Assembly (NCBI GenBank): GCA_963770375.1
Contig: CAVYPM010000028.1
Location: forward strand, 62,001-126,000
DNA: 64,000 bases
Source: DASVBE01 sp963770375
Lineage (GTDB): Bacteria > Actinomycetota > Actinomycetes > Streptosporangiales > Streptosporangiaceae
Direction of reading: 5' to 3'
In this document: in pieces, positions 39,574 through 49,456 of the stretch
Position numbering within the stretch: the first letter of the stretch is position 1
Layout: every line of letters begins with the position of its first letter
The notes under the pieces: model-generated
Database searches by the model: none
The model's input: only the letters and a program-made list of their open reading frames with translations
What the model was told of the DNA's origin: nothing
Made by a program: the position numbers and the translations under genes

Positions 39574-41110
39574 TCACAGCCGGCGCCAGGCGCGGCCGCT
39601 GCGGGCCAGCAGGGTGTGCCCGCCTGGAGGCCCGTCAGTGCCCGCCGGGTACTGCTCCGGCTGACCCGCGGTGGCCCAGAACTCCTCGATCGGGTCCAGG
39701 ATCCGCCAGGACAGCTCGACCTCTTCCTGCCGCGGGAACAGCGGCGGGTCGCCGATCAGCACGTCGAGCAGCAGCCGTTCGTAGGCCTCGGGGCTGGACT
39801 CGGTGAACGCCCCGCCGTAGGCGAAGTCCATGTTCACGTCCCTGACCTCCATCGACGAGCCCGGCACCTTGGAGCCGAACCTGGTCGTCACCCCCTCGTC
39901 CGGCTGGACCCGGATGACGAGCGCGTTGTGGCCGAGCTCCTCGGTGTCGGTCTTGGCGAACGGCAGGTGCGGCGCACGCTGGAACATCAGCGCGATCTCC
40001 GTCATCCGGCTGGGCAGCCGCTTGCCGGTGCGCAGGTAGAACGGCACGCCGGCCCACCGTCGTGTATCGACACCCAGCTCGATGGCAGCGTACGTATCAG
40101 TAATGGAATCGGCGGGGATGCCGTCTTCCTCCAGGTAGCCGCGCGACCGGCACGCCGCCCTGCCAGCCCGCCGCGTACTGGCCGCGGGCCGTGCCGGCCG
40201 CCAGGTCGTCGGGGAGCGTGACCGCGGACAGCACTTTCTCCTTCTCCGCGCGCAGCGAGTCGGCCTCGAACGACACCGGCTCCTCCATCGCGGTCAGCGC
40301 GAGCAGCTGGAGCAGGTGGTTCTGGATCACGTCCCGGGCCGCGCCGATGCCGTCGTAGTACCCGGCCCGGCCGCCGATGCCGATGTCCTCGGCCATCGTG
40401 ATCTGCACGTGGTCCACGTACCCGCGGTTCCAGATCGGCTCGTAGAGCGTGTTCGCGAACCGCAGGGCCAGGATGTTCTGGACCGTCTCCTTGCCCAGGT
40501 AGTGGTCGATGCGGAAGACCGCGTGCGCCGGGAACACCGCGTCCACGATCGCGTTCAGCTCCCGGGCGCTGGCCAGGTCGTGCCCGAACGGCTTCTCGAT
40601 CACCACCCGCCGCCACGGCTGCCGCCCGGCCACCGGGCCGCCGGGGTCGGACAGTCCCGACCGCTTCAGCTGCCGGACCACCAGCGGGAACGCCTTCGGC
40701 GGCACGGACAGGTAGAACGCGTAGTTGCCGCCGGTGCCGCGGGACTGGTCCAGCTCGGCCACGGTCTTCGCGAGCTGGTCGAACGCGTCGTCGTCGGCGA
40801 ACTCGCCGGACACGAACCGGACGCCCTCCAGCATCTGCTGCCACACCGCGTCCCGGAACGGGGTCCGCGCGTGCAGCTTCACCGCGTTGTAGGCGACCTG
40901 CGCGAAGTCCTCGTCGACCCAGTCCCGGCGGGCGAACCCGACCAGCGAGAAGCCGGGCGGCAGCAGGCCGCGGTTAGCCAGGTCGTAGACCGCCGGCAGC
41001 AGCTTCTTGCTGGCCAGGTCACCGGTCACGCCGAACATGACCAGCACACAGGGGCCGGCCACCCGGGGGATCCGGCGGTCCCGCGAATCCCGGAGCGGGT
41101 TACTGAGCAT
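39574..41110 (-). CDS. zwf: glucose-6-phosphate dehydrogenase, frameshifted
   Basis: From ATG 41110 (GGAGGT 6 bases upstream) the first frame gives VMFGVTGDLASKKLLPAVYD (NADP fingerprint), VIEKPFGHDLASARELN and RIDHYLGKETVQN with the active-site His. At 40139-40147 the protein continues in the next frame: GYLEEDGIPADSITDTYAAI...TRRWAGVPFYLRTGKRLPSR to the stop at 39574. The shift is one surplus base in CGCGCG. The two halves together are a full-length enzyme. It makes 6-phosphogluconolactone and NADPH. Since opcA and pgl are intact, a sequencing indel is more likely than a loss. Confidence 0.88.
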
Positions 41111-41136
41111 TCGTTACCTCCGGGTGGTTCGTCCGG

Positions 41137-42255
41137 TCACTGTCCCGATTCGAGGTCCAGCTGGCCCTTGATCGAGGCAAGCATCTCGTGCCAGGACGCG
41201 GCGAACTTCTCGACCGCCTCCGTCTCCAGCACGCGCATCACGTCGTCGTAGCTGATGCCGAGCGCCTCCATGTCCGCGATGACCTTCCTGGCCTGGTCGT
41301 AGGTGCCGCGGATGGTGTCGCCGCGCAGCTGGCCGTGGTCGGCGACGGCGTGCAGGGTGGGCTCGGGCATGGTGTTCACCGTGCCCGGCGCGACCAGCTC
41401 CTCGATGTACATGGTGTCCCGGAACGACGCGTCCTTGGTGCTGGTCGACGCCCACAGCGGCTTCTGCGGCCGGGCCCCGCGGGCCGCCAGCGCCGCCCAC
41501 CGGTCCGAGCTGAAGCGCTGCTCGTACAGCTCGTAGGCGAGCCGGGCGTTGGCGATCGCGGTCTGGCCGCGCAGCGCGGCCGCTTCCGGCGTGCCGATCT
41601 TGTCGAGCCGCCGGTCCACCTCGGTGTCCATCCGGCTGACGAAGAACGACGCCACCGAGGTGATGCCGGCCAGGTCCCGGTCCCCGGCCTGCTCGAGGCC
41701 GGTGAAGAACGCGTCGATGACCTCGCCGTACCGCTCCAGCGAGAAGATCAGCGTGACGTTGATGCTGATCCCCTCGGACAGGCACCGGGCGATCGCCGGG
41801 ACGCCCTCCGGGGTGGCCGGGATCTTGATGTAGGCGTTCGGCCGGTCCACGGCCCACCACAGCGCGCGGGCCTCGGCGACGGTCTTGCCGGTGTCCGCGG
41901 CCAGCCGCGGGTCGACCTCGATCGACACCCGGCCGTCCACCCCGCCGGACGCGTCGAAGGCCGGGCGGAGGACGTCCGCGGCCCAGCGGATGTCGTAGGT
42001 CGTGATGGCCCGGGAGGCCTCCTCCACCCCGATGCCGCGCAGCGCCAGGTCCCTGAGCTGGTCCTGGTAGTCGTCGCTCTTCGCCAGCGCGTGCGCGAAG
42101 ATCGTCGGGTTGGAGGTGACGCCGGTCACGTGCTTGTCCCTGGCCAGCCCGGCCAGGTTGCCGGTGATCAGCCGCCCCCGGCTGATGTCGTCGAGCCAGA
42201 TGCTGACCCCGGCTGCCGCGAGCTGGCCGAGGATGTCGTCGTGCTGGTCGGTCAT
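41137..42255 (-). CDS. tal: transaldolase
   Basis: 372 residues, type found in actinobacteria. Landmarks are LAAAGVSIWLDDISRGRL, VTGVTSNPTIFAHAL, the Schiff-base Lys in NAYIKIPATPEGVPAI, and LIFSLERYGEVIDAFFTGLE. It transfers a dihydroxyacetone unit in the non-oxidative pentose-phosphate pathway. ATG 42255 is chosen over ATG 42261 because AAGGAG then lies 9 bases upstream instead of 3. It sits 49 bases after the tkt stop and 26 bases before zwf. Confidence 0.95.
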   Translation of the reverse strand: MTDQHDDILGQLAAAGVSIWLDDISRGRLITGNLAGLARDKHVTGVTSNPTIFAHALAKSDDYQDQLRDLALRGIGVEEASRAITTYDIRWAADVLRPAFDASGGVDGRVSIEVDPRLAADTGKTVAEARALWWAVDRPNAYIKIPATPEGVPAIARCLSEGISINVTLIFSLERYGEVIDAFFTGLEQAGDRDLAGITSVASFFVSRMDTEVDRRLDKIGTPEAAALRGQTAIANARLAYELYEQRFSSDRWAALAARGARPQKPLWASTSTKDASFRDTMYIEELVAPGTVNTMPEPTLHAVADHGQLRGDTIRGTYDQARKVIADMEALGISYDDVMRVLETEAVEKFAASWHEMLASIKGQLDLESGQ

Positions 42256-42304
42256 GGCCATTCGCTCCTTGGTTCCGCTGCTTGGCTGTGGGATCGTCCT
42301 GCCG

Positions 42305-44419
42305 CTACTGCCCGGGCCCGGCCACCCGAACCAGGCTGCTCCGCGCGGCCTGGACCACCCGTTCCGCGGTCAGGCCGAACTCCTGGTAAAGGGTCTCGTA
42401 CGCGGCCGAGGCGCCGAAGTGCTCGAGGCTCACCGACTCGCCCGCGTCACCCACGAACTGCCGCCAGCCGAGCGCCACGCCGGCCTCGATGCTGACCCGG
42501 GCCCGGACCGCGGCCGGCAGCACCTGCTCCTGGTAGGCCGCGTCCTGCTCGGTGAACCACTCCACGCAGGGCATGGACACCACCCGGGTGGGCGTCCCCG
42601 CCTCCTGCAGCTGGCTCCTGGCGTCCAGCGCGATGGCCACCTCGCTGCCGGTCGCGATGATGATCACCTCGGCGGGCCCGCCGGCCGCCTCGGCCAGCAC
42701 GTACCCGCCGCGGGCCGTGCCCTCGGCGCTGGCCAGGCCGTCCGGGCTGCCCGGGGACCGGTCGAAGACCGGGATGTTCTGCCGGGTCAGGATCAGCCCG
42801 GCCGGGTGGTCGGTGCGCTCCAGGATCGTCCGCCAGGCCACCGACGTCTCGTTCGCGTCCCCGGGCCGGACGATGTCCAGGCCGGGGATGGCCCGCAGGG
42901 CCCACAGGTGCTCGACCGGCTGGTGCGTGGGGCCGTCCTCGCCCAGGCCGATCGAGTCGTGCGTCCAGACGAACGTCACCGGCTGCCCCATCAGCGCGGC
43001 CAGCCGGACCGCACCCCGCATGTAGTCGCTGAAGGTCAGGAAGGTGCCGCCGTACGGGCGGGTCAGCCCGTGCAGCACGATGCCGTTCAGGATCGCGCCC
43101 ATGGCGTGCTCGCGGATGCCGAAGTGCAGGGTCCGGCCGAACGGGTTCCCGGGGAACATCTCGGTCTGGTGCTGCGACGGGATGAAGGACGGCTCGCCCT
43201 TCATCGTGGTGTCGTTGCTGCCCGCCAGGTCCGCGGAGCCGCCCCACAGCTCGGGCAGCACCGGGGCCAGCGCGTTGAGCACCTCGCCGGACGCCTTCCT
43301 GGTGGCCACGCCCTTCTCGCTGGCCGGGAACTCAGGCAGCGCGTCCGCCCAGCCCTCGGGCAGCTCCCTGGCCGCCAGCCGGGCCAGCAGGGCCGCCCGG
43401 TCCGGGTTCGCGGCCGCCCACGCGGCGTGCGTGTCCTCCCACGCGGCGTGCAGCTGCTTGCCGCGGTCGGCGACCTTGCGGGCGTGCGCCACCGCCTCGT
43501 CCTCGGCCGGGAACGCGACCGCCGGGTCGAAGCCCAGGATCTCCTTGGTCGCGGCGACCTCGTCCGCGCCCAGCGCGGAGCCGTGCGCCGCGCCGGTGTT
43601 CTGCTTGTGCGGGGCGGGCCAGCCGATGATCGTGCGCAGCCCGATGATCGACGGGGCCGCGGTGTGGTCCCGCGCCGCGGCCAGCGCGTCCGCCAGCGCC
43701 GCCACGTTCTCCTGGTAGCCCTGCGGCCCGCGCCAGTCCACCTGCTGGGTGTGCCAGCCGTAGGCCGCGTACCGGGCCAGCACGTCCTCGGACTTGGCGA
43801 TGTCCGTGTTGTCCTCGATCGAGATGTTGTTGTCGTCGTAGATGACGACCATGCTGCCCAGCTGCTGGTGCCCGGCCAGCGCGGAGGCCTCGTGGCTGAT
43901 GCCTTCCTCGATGTCGCCGTCCGAGCAGATCACGTAGATGTGATGGTCGAACGGGCTGGTGCCGGGGGCGGCGTCCGGGTCCAGCAGGCCGCGCTCGCGC
44001 CGCTGGGCCATGGCCATGCCGACCGCGTTGGCGATGCCCTGGCCCAGCGGCCCGGTGGTGACCTCGACGCCGGCGGTCAGCCCGTGCTCGGGGTGGCCGG
44101 GGGTCAGGCTGCCCCAGGTGCGCAGCGCCTTGAGGTCGTCCAGGGTCAGCCCGTACCCGGAGAGGTACAGCTGGATGTACAAGGTCAGGCTGGAGTGGCC
44201 AGCCGACAGCACGAACCGGTCCCGCCCGAGCCAGCCGGGGTCCGCTGGGTCATGCCGTAGAAATCGCTGAAAGATCAAGTACGCAGCGGGGGCCAGGCTC
44301 ATCGCGGTGCCCGGATGCCCGGAGCCGGCCTTCTGCACCGCGTCCATGGCCAGGACGCGGATCAGGTCCACCGCGCGGGCGTCGGATTCGGTCCACTCGA
44401 GGGGAGTCTGTGCAGTCAC
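42305..44419 (-). CDS. tkt: transketolase
   Basis: 704 residues from GTG 44419, with GGAAG 8 to 10 bases upstream; upstream codons in the same frame have no similarity. Thiamine-diphosphate motif ICSDGDIEEGISHEASALAG...VIYDDNNISIE, substrate His in GSGHPGTAMSLAP, and the pyrimidine-domain FGIREHAMGAILNG and WTHDSIGLGEDGPTHQP. It transfers two-carbon ketol units. It begins the pentose-phosphate operon. ctaB, often divergent from tkt in this group, is absent from this spot. Confidence 0.96.
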   Translation of the reverse strand: MTAQTPLEWTESDARAVDLIRVLAMDAVQKAGSGHPGTAMSLAPAAYLIFQRFLRHDPADPGWLGRDRFVLSAGHSSLTLYIQLYLSGYGLTLDDLKALRTWGSLTPGHPEHGLTAGVEVTTGPLGQGIANAVGMAMAQRRERGLLDPDAAPGTSPFDHHIYVICSDGDIEEGISHEASALAGHQQLGSMVVIYDDNNISIEDNTDIAKSEDVLARYAAYGWHTQQVDWRGPQGYQENVAALADALAAARDHTAAPSIIGLRTIIGWPAPHKQNTGAAHGSALGADEVAATKEILGFDPAVAFPAEDEAVAHARKVADRGKQLHAAWEDTHAAWAAANPDRAALLARLAARELPEGWADALPEFPASEKGVATRKASGEVLNALAPVLPELWGGSADLAGSNDTTMKGEPSFIPSQHQTEMFPGNPFGRTLHFGIREHAMGAILNGIVLHGLTRPYGGTFLTFSDYMRGAVRLAALMGQPVTFVWTHDSIGLGEDGPTHQPVEHLWALRAIPGLDIVRPGDANETSVAWRTILERTDHPAGLILTRQNIPVFDRSPGSPDGLASAEGTARGGYVLAEAAGGPAEVIIIATGSEVAIALDARSQLQEAGTPTRVVSMPCVEWFTEQDAAYQEQVLPAAVRARVSIEAGVALGWRQFVGDAGESVSLEHFGASAAYETLYQEFGLTAERVVQAARSSLVRVAGPGQ

Positions 44420-44518
44420 TGCGGCATCCACTTCCTTCCCGTCCGACCGGCATAACGCAGGCACCGCACTGACCTTATCCCCGGAATCGGCCGCAATCCG
44501 CACTGCGCCTGGCGCTGT

Positions 44519-45559
44519 TCACACGGCCGCCGGTGACCTTTCATGCAGGGCGAACGTCAGGCGCAGCGCGGTCACCCAGATCAGCACCGCGCCGGTGACA
44601 TGTACCCAGACCAGCCCGGCCGGAAGCCCCGCGAAGTACTGCGCGTAGCCGACCGAGCCCTGAGCCAGGATCAGGCCGATCAGCAGCCATCCGGGGCGCA
44701 TCGCGCGGGGCGGCGCGCCGGTCAGCCGGAGCCCGGCCACCAGCGCCACCGTCAGGCCGGTCAGCAGCCAGCCGATGTCCGCGTGCAGCTGGGTCACCCC
44801 GGCCAGCGGCAGGTGGTAGCGGGCCACCCCGCCGGCCCCGGCCAGCGGCCCGGTGCCGGTCACCACCGTGCCCGCCGCCACCATGGCCGCGGTCACCGCG
44901 GCCAGCACCACCGACAGGACCCGCAGGTCCCGCCGCACCGGGGCAGGCGGCGCGGCGGGGGGAGCATCCTGGGTCAGCGCCGCAGCCCGCACGTACAGCA
45001 TGACGGCGAGGCCGGTCAGCGCCATCGACAGCAGGAAGTGCACCGACACCCACACCGGGTCGAGCTTGGTGAGCACCACGATGCCGCCGAGGACGGCCTC
45101 GGCCACGATGCCGGCCGGCTGGGCCAGCGCGAGCAGCAGCAGGTCCCGGCGCGGCCGTCCGGTCCCGTCCGGCCGGAACCGCCACGCGGCCACCGACACG
45201 CCGGCGGCGACGATCAGGATGGCCGCGGTGACCAGCCGGTTGCCGAACTCGATCCAGCGGTGCACCAGCGTCTGGCCGGTGGCGCCGGCCGCGCCGATGC
45301 TGTGCGCCGTGCAGGCGGGCCAGTCCGGGCAGCCAAGACCGGACTGGCTGAGCCGGACCGCGGCGCCGGTCGCGATGATCGCCACCGAGGCGAGCACGCC
45401 CGCCAGCGCCCACCGGCGCAGCGCCACCGCGGACGGCGTGATCAGGCTGCCGGCCAGCGCGCGGCCCCCGCGGGCCACGGCGGACAGCGGCCCGGGCGAG
45501 CGGGCCGGGGGCGGCGGGGCGCCAGGGCGGGCGCTTCCCGGAGCGGAGCCGGTGAGCAC
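44519..45559 (-). CDS. ctaA: heme A synthase (COX15/CtaA)
   Basis: 346 residues, eight predicted membrane helices. The first external loop has the Cys pair of CtaA, GLGCPDWPAC, and heme-ligand His residues are visible in LVHRWIEFGNRLV, VHFLLSMALTG, QLHADIGWLLTG and WVHVTGAVLIW. It oxidises heme O to heme A for cytochrome oxidase. The N-terminal 40 residues are Pro/Ala-rich, so the true start may be further in. The order ctaA - ABC permease - ABC ATPase resembles Rv1456c-Rv1458c. Confidence 0.92.
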   Translation of the reverse strand: MLTGSAPGSARPGAPPPPARSPGPLSAVARGGRALAGSLITPSAVALRRWALAGVLASVAIIATGAAVRLSQSGLGCPDWPACTAHSIGAAGATGQTLVHRWIEFGNRLVTAAILIVAAGVSVAAWRFRPDGTGRPRRDLLLLALAQPAGIVAEAVLGGIVVLTKLDPVWVSVHFLLSMALTGLAVMLYVRAAALTQDAPPAAPPAPVRRDLRVLSVVLAAVTAAMVAAGTVVTGTGPLAGAGGVARYHLPLAGVTQLHADIGWLLTGLTVALVAGLRLTGAPPRAMRPGWLLIGLILAQGSVGYAQYFAGLPAGLVWVHVTGAVLIWVTALRLTFALHERSPAAV

Positions 45560-45610
45560 GCAGCCGAGCTTAGTCCCGGCCGCGCGGGATGCGCCGGCCG
45601 GTGCGGCCGG

Positions 45611-46636
45611 TCAGACCTGCGGCGGCGGGACGGCGCGCGGCGTGGCCCGGGCCGCGCCCGCGCTGGCGACCGTGACGAAGACGATCGCGACCCATTCGCG
45701 GGCGTTCAGTGACTCGCTGAGCAGGACCAGGCCGACTAGCGCGGCGATGGCCGGCTCCATGCTCATGAAGATGCCGAACACCCGCGCGGGCATCCGGCGC
45801 AGGGCCTGGAGCTCGAAGCCGTAGGGGATGACCGATGAGAGGAGGCCGATCAGCGCGCCCATGGCGAGGAATTCCGGGCGGAGCAGCGCGGCGTGGCCGG
45901 CCGCGATCGCCGGGGGGGTGACCGCGATGGCAGCGATGATCATGGCCAGGACCAGGCCGGAGGAGCCGCTGAAGCGGCGCCCGGTGGACCGGCTGAGCAT
46001 GATGTACGCCGCCCAGCAGGCTGCCGCGGTGAGCGCGAACAGCGTCCCGGTGACGACGAGGCCGGTGTCGCCCGGGTGGGCGCTGTGGGCCAGGCTGGTG
46101 CCGCCGCGGGTGAGCAGGAGCACGCCGGCGCCGGCCAGCGCGACCCAGAGGAGGTCGAGAAGGCGGCGTGACGTGACGACCGCGACGGCCAGCGGGCCGA
46201 GGAACTCGATGGTGACCGCGATGCCCAGCGGGATGCGGGCCATCGCCTGGTAGATCGAGTAGTTCATGGTCGCGAGCACGAGGCCGAAGGCTATGGCGAT
46301 GCCCGCGTCGTGCCAGGAGCGGTCGCGGACCAGGCCGCGGATGACCGGGGCGAGGCTTCTTCCTCCGATGGCAGCGATGATCAGGGCGGCCGCCCAGAGC
46401 CGCAGACCGGTGACCGCGGCGGCGGGGAGCTGGGTGAAGAGCCGTGCGGCCAGGCCCGCCCCGATCTGGACGGAGATGCCGCCGGACAGGATGAGGACGG
46501 TGGGCGGGACGCGGCCGAGGGGGCCGTCGCTGCCGGGGCCGCCGGGCTGCCGGGGCCGCCACGGGCTGGCCGGCTGGGCTGGGCGGTATGCGGTGGCGCG
46601 GCGTGCGTCAGCCCCTTGTGCTCCCGTTGCTGGCAC
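45611..46636 (-). CDS. EamA/RhtA-like exporter
   Basis: 341 residues with about ten membrane helices in two EamA repeats (LFTQLPAAAVTGLRLWAAAL; PLGIAVTIEFLGPLAVAVV; FSGSSGLVLAMIIAAIAV; MSMEPAIAALVGLVLLSESL). Such proteins export amino acids or related metabolites; RhtA exports threonine and homoserine. GTG 46636 lies 4 bases after the ABC permease stop, with GGGAG 7 bases upstream, so it is probably co-transcribed with the ABC genes. It separates ctaA from its usual ABC neighbours. Confidence 0.87.
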   Translation of the reverse strand: MPATGAQGADARRATAYRPAQPASPWRPRQPGGPGSDGPLGRVPPTVLILSGGISVQIGAGLAARLFTQLPAAAVTGLRLWAAALIIAAIGGRSLAPVIRGLVRDRSWHDAGIAIAFGLVLATMNYSIYQAMARIPLGIAVTIEFLGPLAVAVVTSRRLLDLLWVALAGAGVLLLTRGGTSLAHSAHPGDTGLVVTGTLFALTAAACWAAYIMLSRSTGRRFSGSSGLVLAMIIAAIAVTPPAIAAGHAALLRPEFLAMGALIGLLSSVIPYGFELQALRRMPARVFGIFMSMEPAIAALVGLVLLSESLNAREWVAIVFVTVASAGAARATPRAVPPPQV

Positions 46637-46640
46637 CTCG

Positions 46641-47438
46641 CTACTCCCAGCGGAAGGTGCGGACCGCCAGGGCGATCGCGGCCACCGCCCAGGCGCACAG
46701 CACCAGCAGGTCACGGACGGGCAGGCCGGCGCCGTGCTGCAGCACCGCGCGCAGCCCGTCGGACAGCGCCCCGCCGGGCAGCAGCCGCAGCCCGGGCCGC
46801 GCCCCGGCGGGGAACCTGGCCAGCGGGAACACGATCCCGCCCAGGCCCAGGAAGACCAGGTAGAGCAGGTTCGCGCCGGCCAGCGTGGCCTCCGCGCGCA
46901 GCGTGCCGGCCAGCAGCAGGGCCAGCCCGCTGAACGCGGCCGTGCCCGCCAGCACCAGCAGCAGCACCCACAGGACCGCGCCGCCGCCCGCGTGCGGCTG
47001 CCAGCCCGAGGCCAGGCTCACCACCACGATCAGGATCGCCTGCAGTACCTCGACGGCCAGCACGGCCAGCGTCTTGGCCCCGATCAGCCCGCGCCGCTCC
47101 AGCGGCGTCGCGCCGAGCCGCTTGAGCACGCCGTACCGGCGCTCGAACCCGGTCGCGATGGCCTGGCTGGTGAACGCCGTGGACATGATGGCCAGCGCCA
47201 GGATGCCCGGGGCCAGGAAGTCGATCCGCCGCCCCGGGCCGAAGCTGATCAGCGGCTCCCGGCTGAACGCGGCCAGCAGCAGCACCGGGATGATCACCAC
47301 GAGAAGCAGCTGCTCGCCGTTGCGGGCCATCGTGCGCAGCTCGAGGCCGGCCTGCGCGGCCACCATCCGGGGCAGCGGCGCCGCGCCAGGCGCCGGGGCC
47401 GGCCAGGCCGGCTGCCCGGCGTGCGTTCCCGCCGTCAT
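46641..47438 (-). CDS. ABC-2 type permease
   Basis: 265 residues from ATG 47438 (ATGA overlap with the ATPase stop). Six hydrophobic segments in the ABC-2 pattern: QLLLVVIIPVLLLAAF, FLAPGILALAIMSTAFTSQA, AVEVLQAILIVVVSLASG, VLWVLLLVLAGTAAFSGLAL, LLYLVFLGLGGIVFPLARFP and a C-terminal helix ending TFRWE. Residues after the first helix contain FERRYGVLKRLGATPL, usual in this family. Exported substrate unknown. It matches Rv1457c by position. Confidence 0.9.
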   Translation of the reverse strand: MTAGTHAGQPAWPAPAPGAAPLPRMVAAQAGLELRTMARNGEQLLLVVIIPVLLLAAFSREPLISFGPGRRIDFLAPGILALAIMSTAFTSQAIATGFERRYGVLKRLGATPLERRGLIGAKTLAVLAVEVLQAILIVVVSLASGWQPHAGGGAVLWVLLLVLAGTAAFSGLALLLAGTLRAEATLAGANLLYLVFLGLGGIVFPLARFPAGARPGLRLLPGGALSDGLRAVLQHGAGLPVRDLLVLCAWAVAAIALAVRTFRWE

Positions 47439-48361
47439 GACCGCAGCTCCCGCCCGGTCAGCTCGAGGAACACGTCCTCCAGCGTGCGGCTCTCGATCCG
47501 CAGGCTCTGCGCCAGCACCCCGCGGTCCGCGCACCACGCGGTCACCGCGGCCAGCAGCTGCGGGTCCACCCGGCCGGTCACCTGGACCAGGTAGTGCCCG
47601 GCCGGGGACTCCTTGGCCGCGCTGCCCGCCGGCAACGCGGCCAGCAGGCTCTCGGTGTCCAGGTCCGGCTCGGCGCGGAACCGCAGCTGGCCCGCGGTGC
47701 CGGTCAGCTCGGCCGGCGTGCCGTCGGCGACCACCTGGCCGTGGTCCACGATCACCACGTGGTCGGCCAGCTGCTCGGCCTCGTCCATCTGGTGGGTGGT
47801 CAGGATCACGCTGGCGCCCGACGCCCGCAGCCCGGTGATCAGGTCCCACGTCGCGTGCCGGGCCTGCGGGTCGAGCCCGGCCGTGGGCTCATCCAGGAAG
47901 ACCAGCTCGGGACGGCCGATCACGGCCGCGGCCAGTGACAGCCGCTGCTGCTGGCCGCCGGACAGCCGCTTGAACGGGGTCCGCACGCTGGCCGCCAGCC
48001 CCAGCCGGTCGATGAGCAGGCCCGGGTCGATCGGCTGGGCGTAGAACCGGGCCATCACCCGCAGGTACTCCCCGGCCCTGGCGGTCGTCGGGATCCCGCC
48101 GGCCTGCAGCATCACGCCCACCCGCGGCCGCAGCGCCCGGGCGTCACGGACCGGGTCCAGGCCGAGCACCCGCACCTGGCCGGCGTCCGCCCGCCGGTAG
48201 CCCTCGCAGATCTCCACCGTGGTGGTCTTGCCCGCACCGTTCGGCCCCAGGATCGCGGTGACCTGGGCGCGGTCCGCCCGGAGCGTCAGCCCGGCCACGG
48301 CCGCGGTCCGGCCGTAGCTCTTGGCCAGGCCCACGATGTCCACGGCCGGATCGGTGCTCAC
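47435..48361 (-). CDS. ABC exporter, ATP-binding subunit
   Basis: 308 residues from GTG 48361. Walker A GPNGAGKTTTVE, signature LSGGQQQRLSL, Walker B LVFLDEPTAGLDP, H-loop LTTHQMDEAEQ, and the C-terminal extension LRIESRTLEDVFLELTGREL. It pairs with the permease at 46641-47438. The upstream frame is open but Arg/Gly-rich and not homologous. In mycobacteria the matching genes lie just before sufR; here 10 kb of extra genes intervene. Confidence 0.92.
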   Translation of the reverse strand: MSTDPAVDIVGLAKSYGRTAAVAGLTLRADRAQVTAILGPNGAGKTTTVEICEGYRRADAGQVRVLGLDPVRDARALRPRVGVMLQAGGIPTTARAGEYLRVMARFYAQPIDPGLLIDRLGLAASVRTPFKRLSGGQQQRLSLAAAVIGRPELVFLDEPTAGLDPQARHATWDLITGLRASGASVILTTHQMDEAEQLADHVVIVDHGQVVADGTPAELTGTAGQLRFRAEPDLDTESLLAALPAGSAAKESPAGHYLVQVTGRVDPQLLAAVTAWCADRGVLAQSLRIESRTLEDVFLELTGRELRS

Positions 48362-48408
48362 GCTGGCGAGTCTAGGGGCTGCCCAACCATCCCGGCCGTC
48401 CGCCCGGT

Positions 48409-49417
48409 TTACCCGGCCTGGGCCCGGTTTCCGCGCTGCGCCAGCGCCCCGGCGATCGCCGCGACCACGGCCCGCGGCTCGGCCTTGATCTGCCGCGGGC
48501 TGAAGTGCAGCACCTGGACCCCGCACCGGGCCAGCTCGTTATGCCTCCGCATGGTCCGCTCCCAGTCAGCAGGAGACAGATGCCACTCCCGCGAGTCCAC
48601 CTCCCCAGCCACCCGGGCCTCAGCCCACCAGGCATCAACGACCGCGATCACCGACCCGTCAGCCCGCCGGACCGGCTCGTTGAACAACGGCCGCGGCAGC
48701 CCAGCCCGGAGAATCAGCTCCCTGAAATCACCCTCAGCCACAGACCGGACCCCATCAGCAACCTCACCAGAGCGATCCGGAACAACCGCGACCCGTTCCG
48801 TGGCCCCGCAGCTAACTCCGCGATCAGCAGGTCCACAGAACAGCGCCGCTTCTGAACCGCCCCCGCCACGATCGCCCTGGCCTCGGCAAGGTTGCCCGCG
48901 ACCCGGGCAGCATCACCCACCGCCCGCGCCGCCAGGGCATAACGCCGCTCACCCTCAGCAACCCAAAGCTCCGGCATCCGGATAGTCCGCCGCACAGACC
49001 GCAAACCCCTTCGACTGCCGACTGTGGTCCGCCGGAATCAGCACGTCGATCGATGCCCGGCTGCTCACCGGTGATGCCAAGCCCACGCAGCGCCGCCCGC
49101 CCGGTGATCACGCTCACCGGCCCCGCGTAGAGCAAGGCAGCCAGATCCCGCTGGTCAGCCGACGGGGCGCCAGTATGAGCCAGGTAGGTGCCAGGCAGTA
49201 ACCGCTGCCAGGGCCCACCGCGGCCTGATCCGGTTATGAATGGCCTGGTCGGTCGAAGCCACAGGCCAGGGCCTGTCCCCGGGTGATCAGCGAGTCCTGC
49301 CGCTGCAGAGTCGCCCGATAAGCGCACCCAGATCAGACCTGTGACCGGTCGAGGCATGCCCCAACCGTGCCCCCCACCACCGACACGTCCGCCCTCCGAA
49401 GGCGATCGATGTACCAT
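48409..49417 (-). pseudogene. decayed DUF559-type endonuclease-like protein with AbiEi-like N-terminus
   Basis: Pieces of one protein lie in order in changing frames: LQRQDSLITRGQALACGF; RGGPWQRLLPGTYLAHTGAP, SADQRDLAALLYAGPVSVIT; IDVLIPADHSRQS; RYALAARAVGDAARVAGNLA...VDLLIAELAAGPRNGSRLF; EVADGVRSVAEGDFRELILR; and VAGEVDSREWHLSPADWERT with HNELARCGVQVLHFSPRQIK. This order matches a common actinomycete family with a winged-helix/AbiEi-like N-terminus and a VSR-like DUF559 C-terminus. At least four or five frame changes occur in under 1 kb. GC is lower than in the neighbours. The start is unclear; an ATG at 49417 lies inside the palindrome at 49403-49456. Confidence 0.7.
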
Positions 49418-49456
49418 CGCTTCAGCTTCTAGCCGATAGCGATGTCACATCGATCG
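49403..49456. repeat. 19-bp near-perfect inverted repeat at the S10 gene end / pseudogene promoter
   Basis: CGATCGATGTACCATCGCT at 49403-49421 pairs with 49438-49456 with two mismatches, loop 16 bases. The S10 peptidase stop codon (49429-49431) lies in the loop, and the element is just upstream of the decayed gene at 48409-49417. Its core, GATGTACCATCG, matches the palindrome at 13643-13691 in 11 of 12 bases. Confidence 0.8.
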
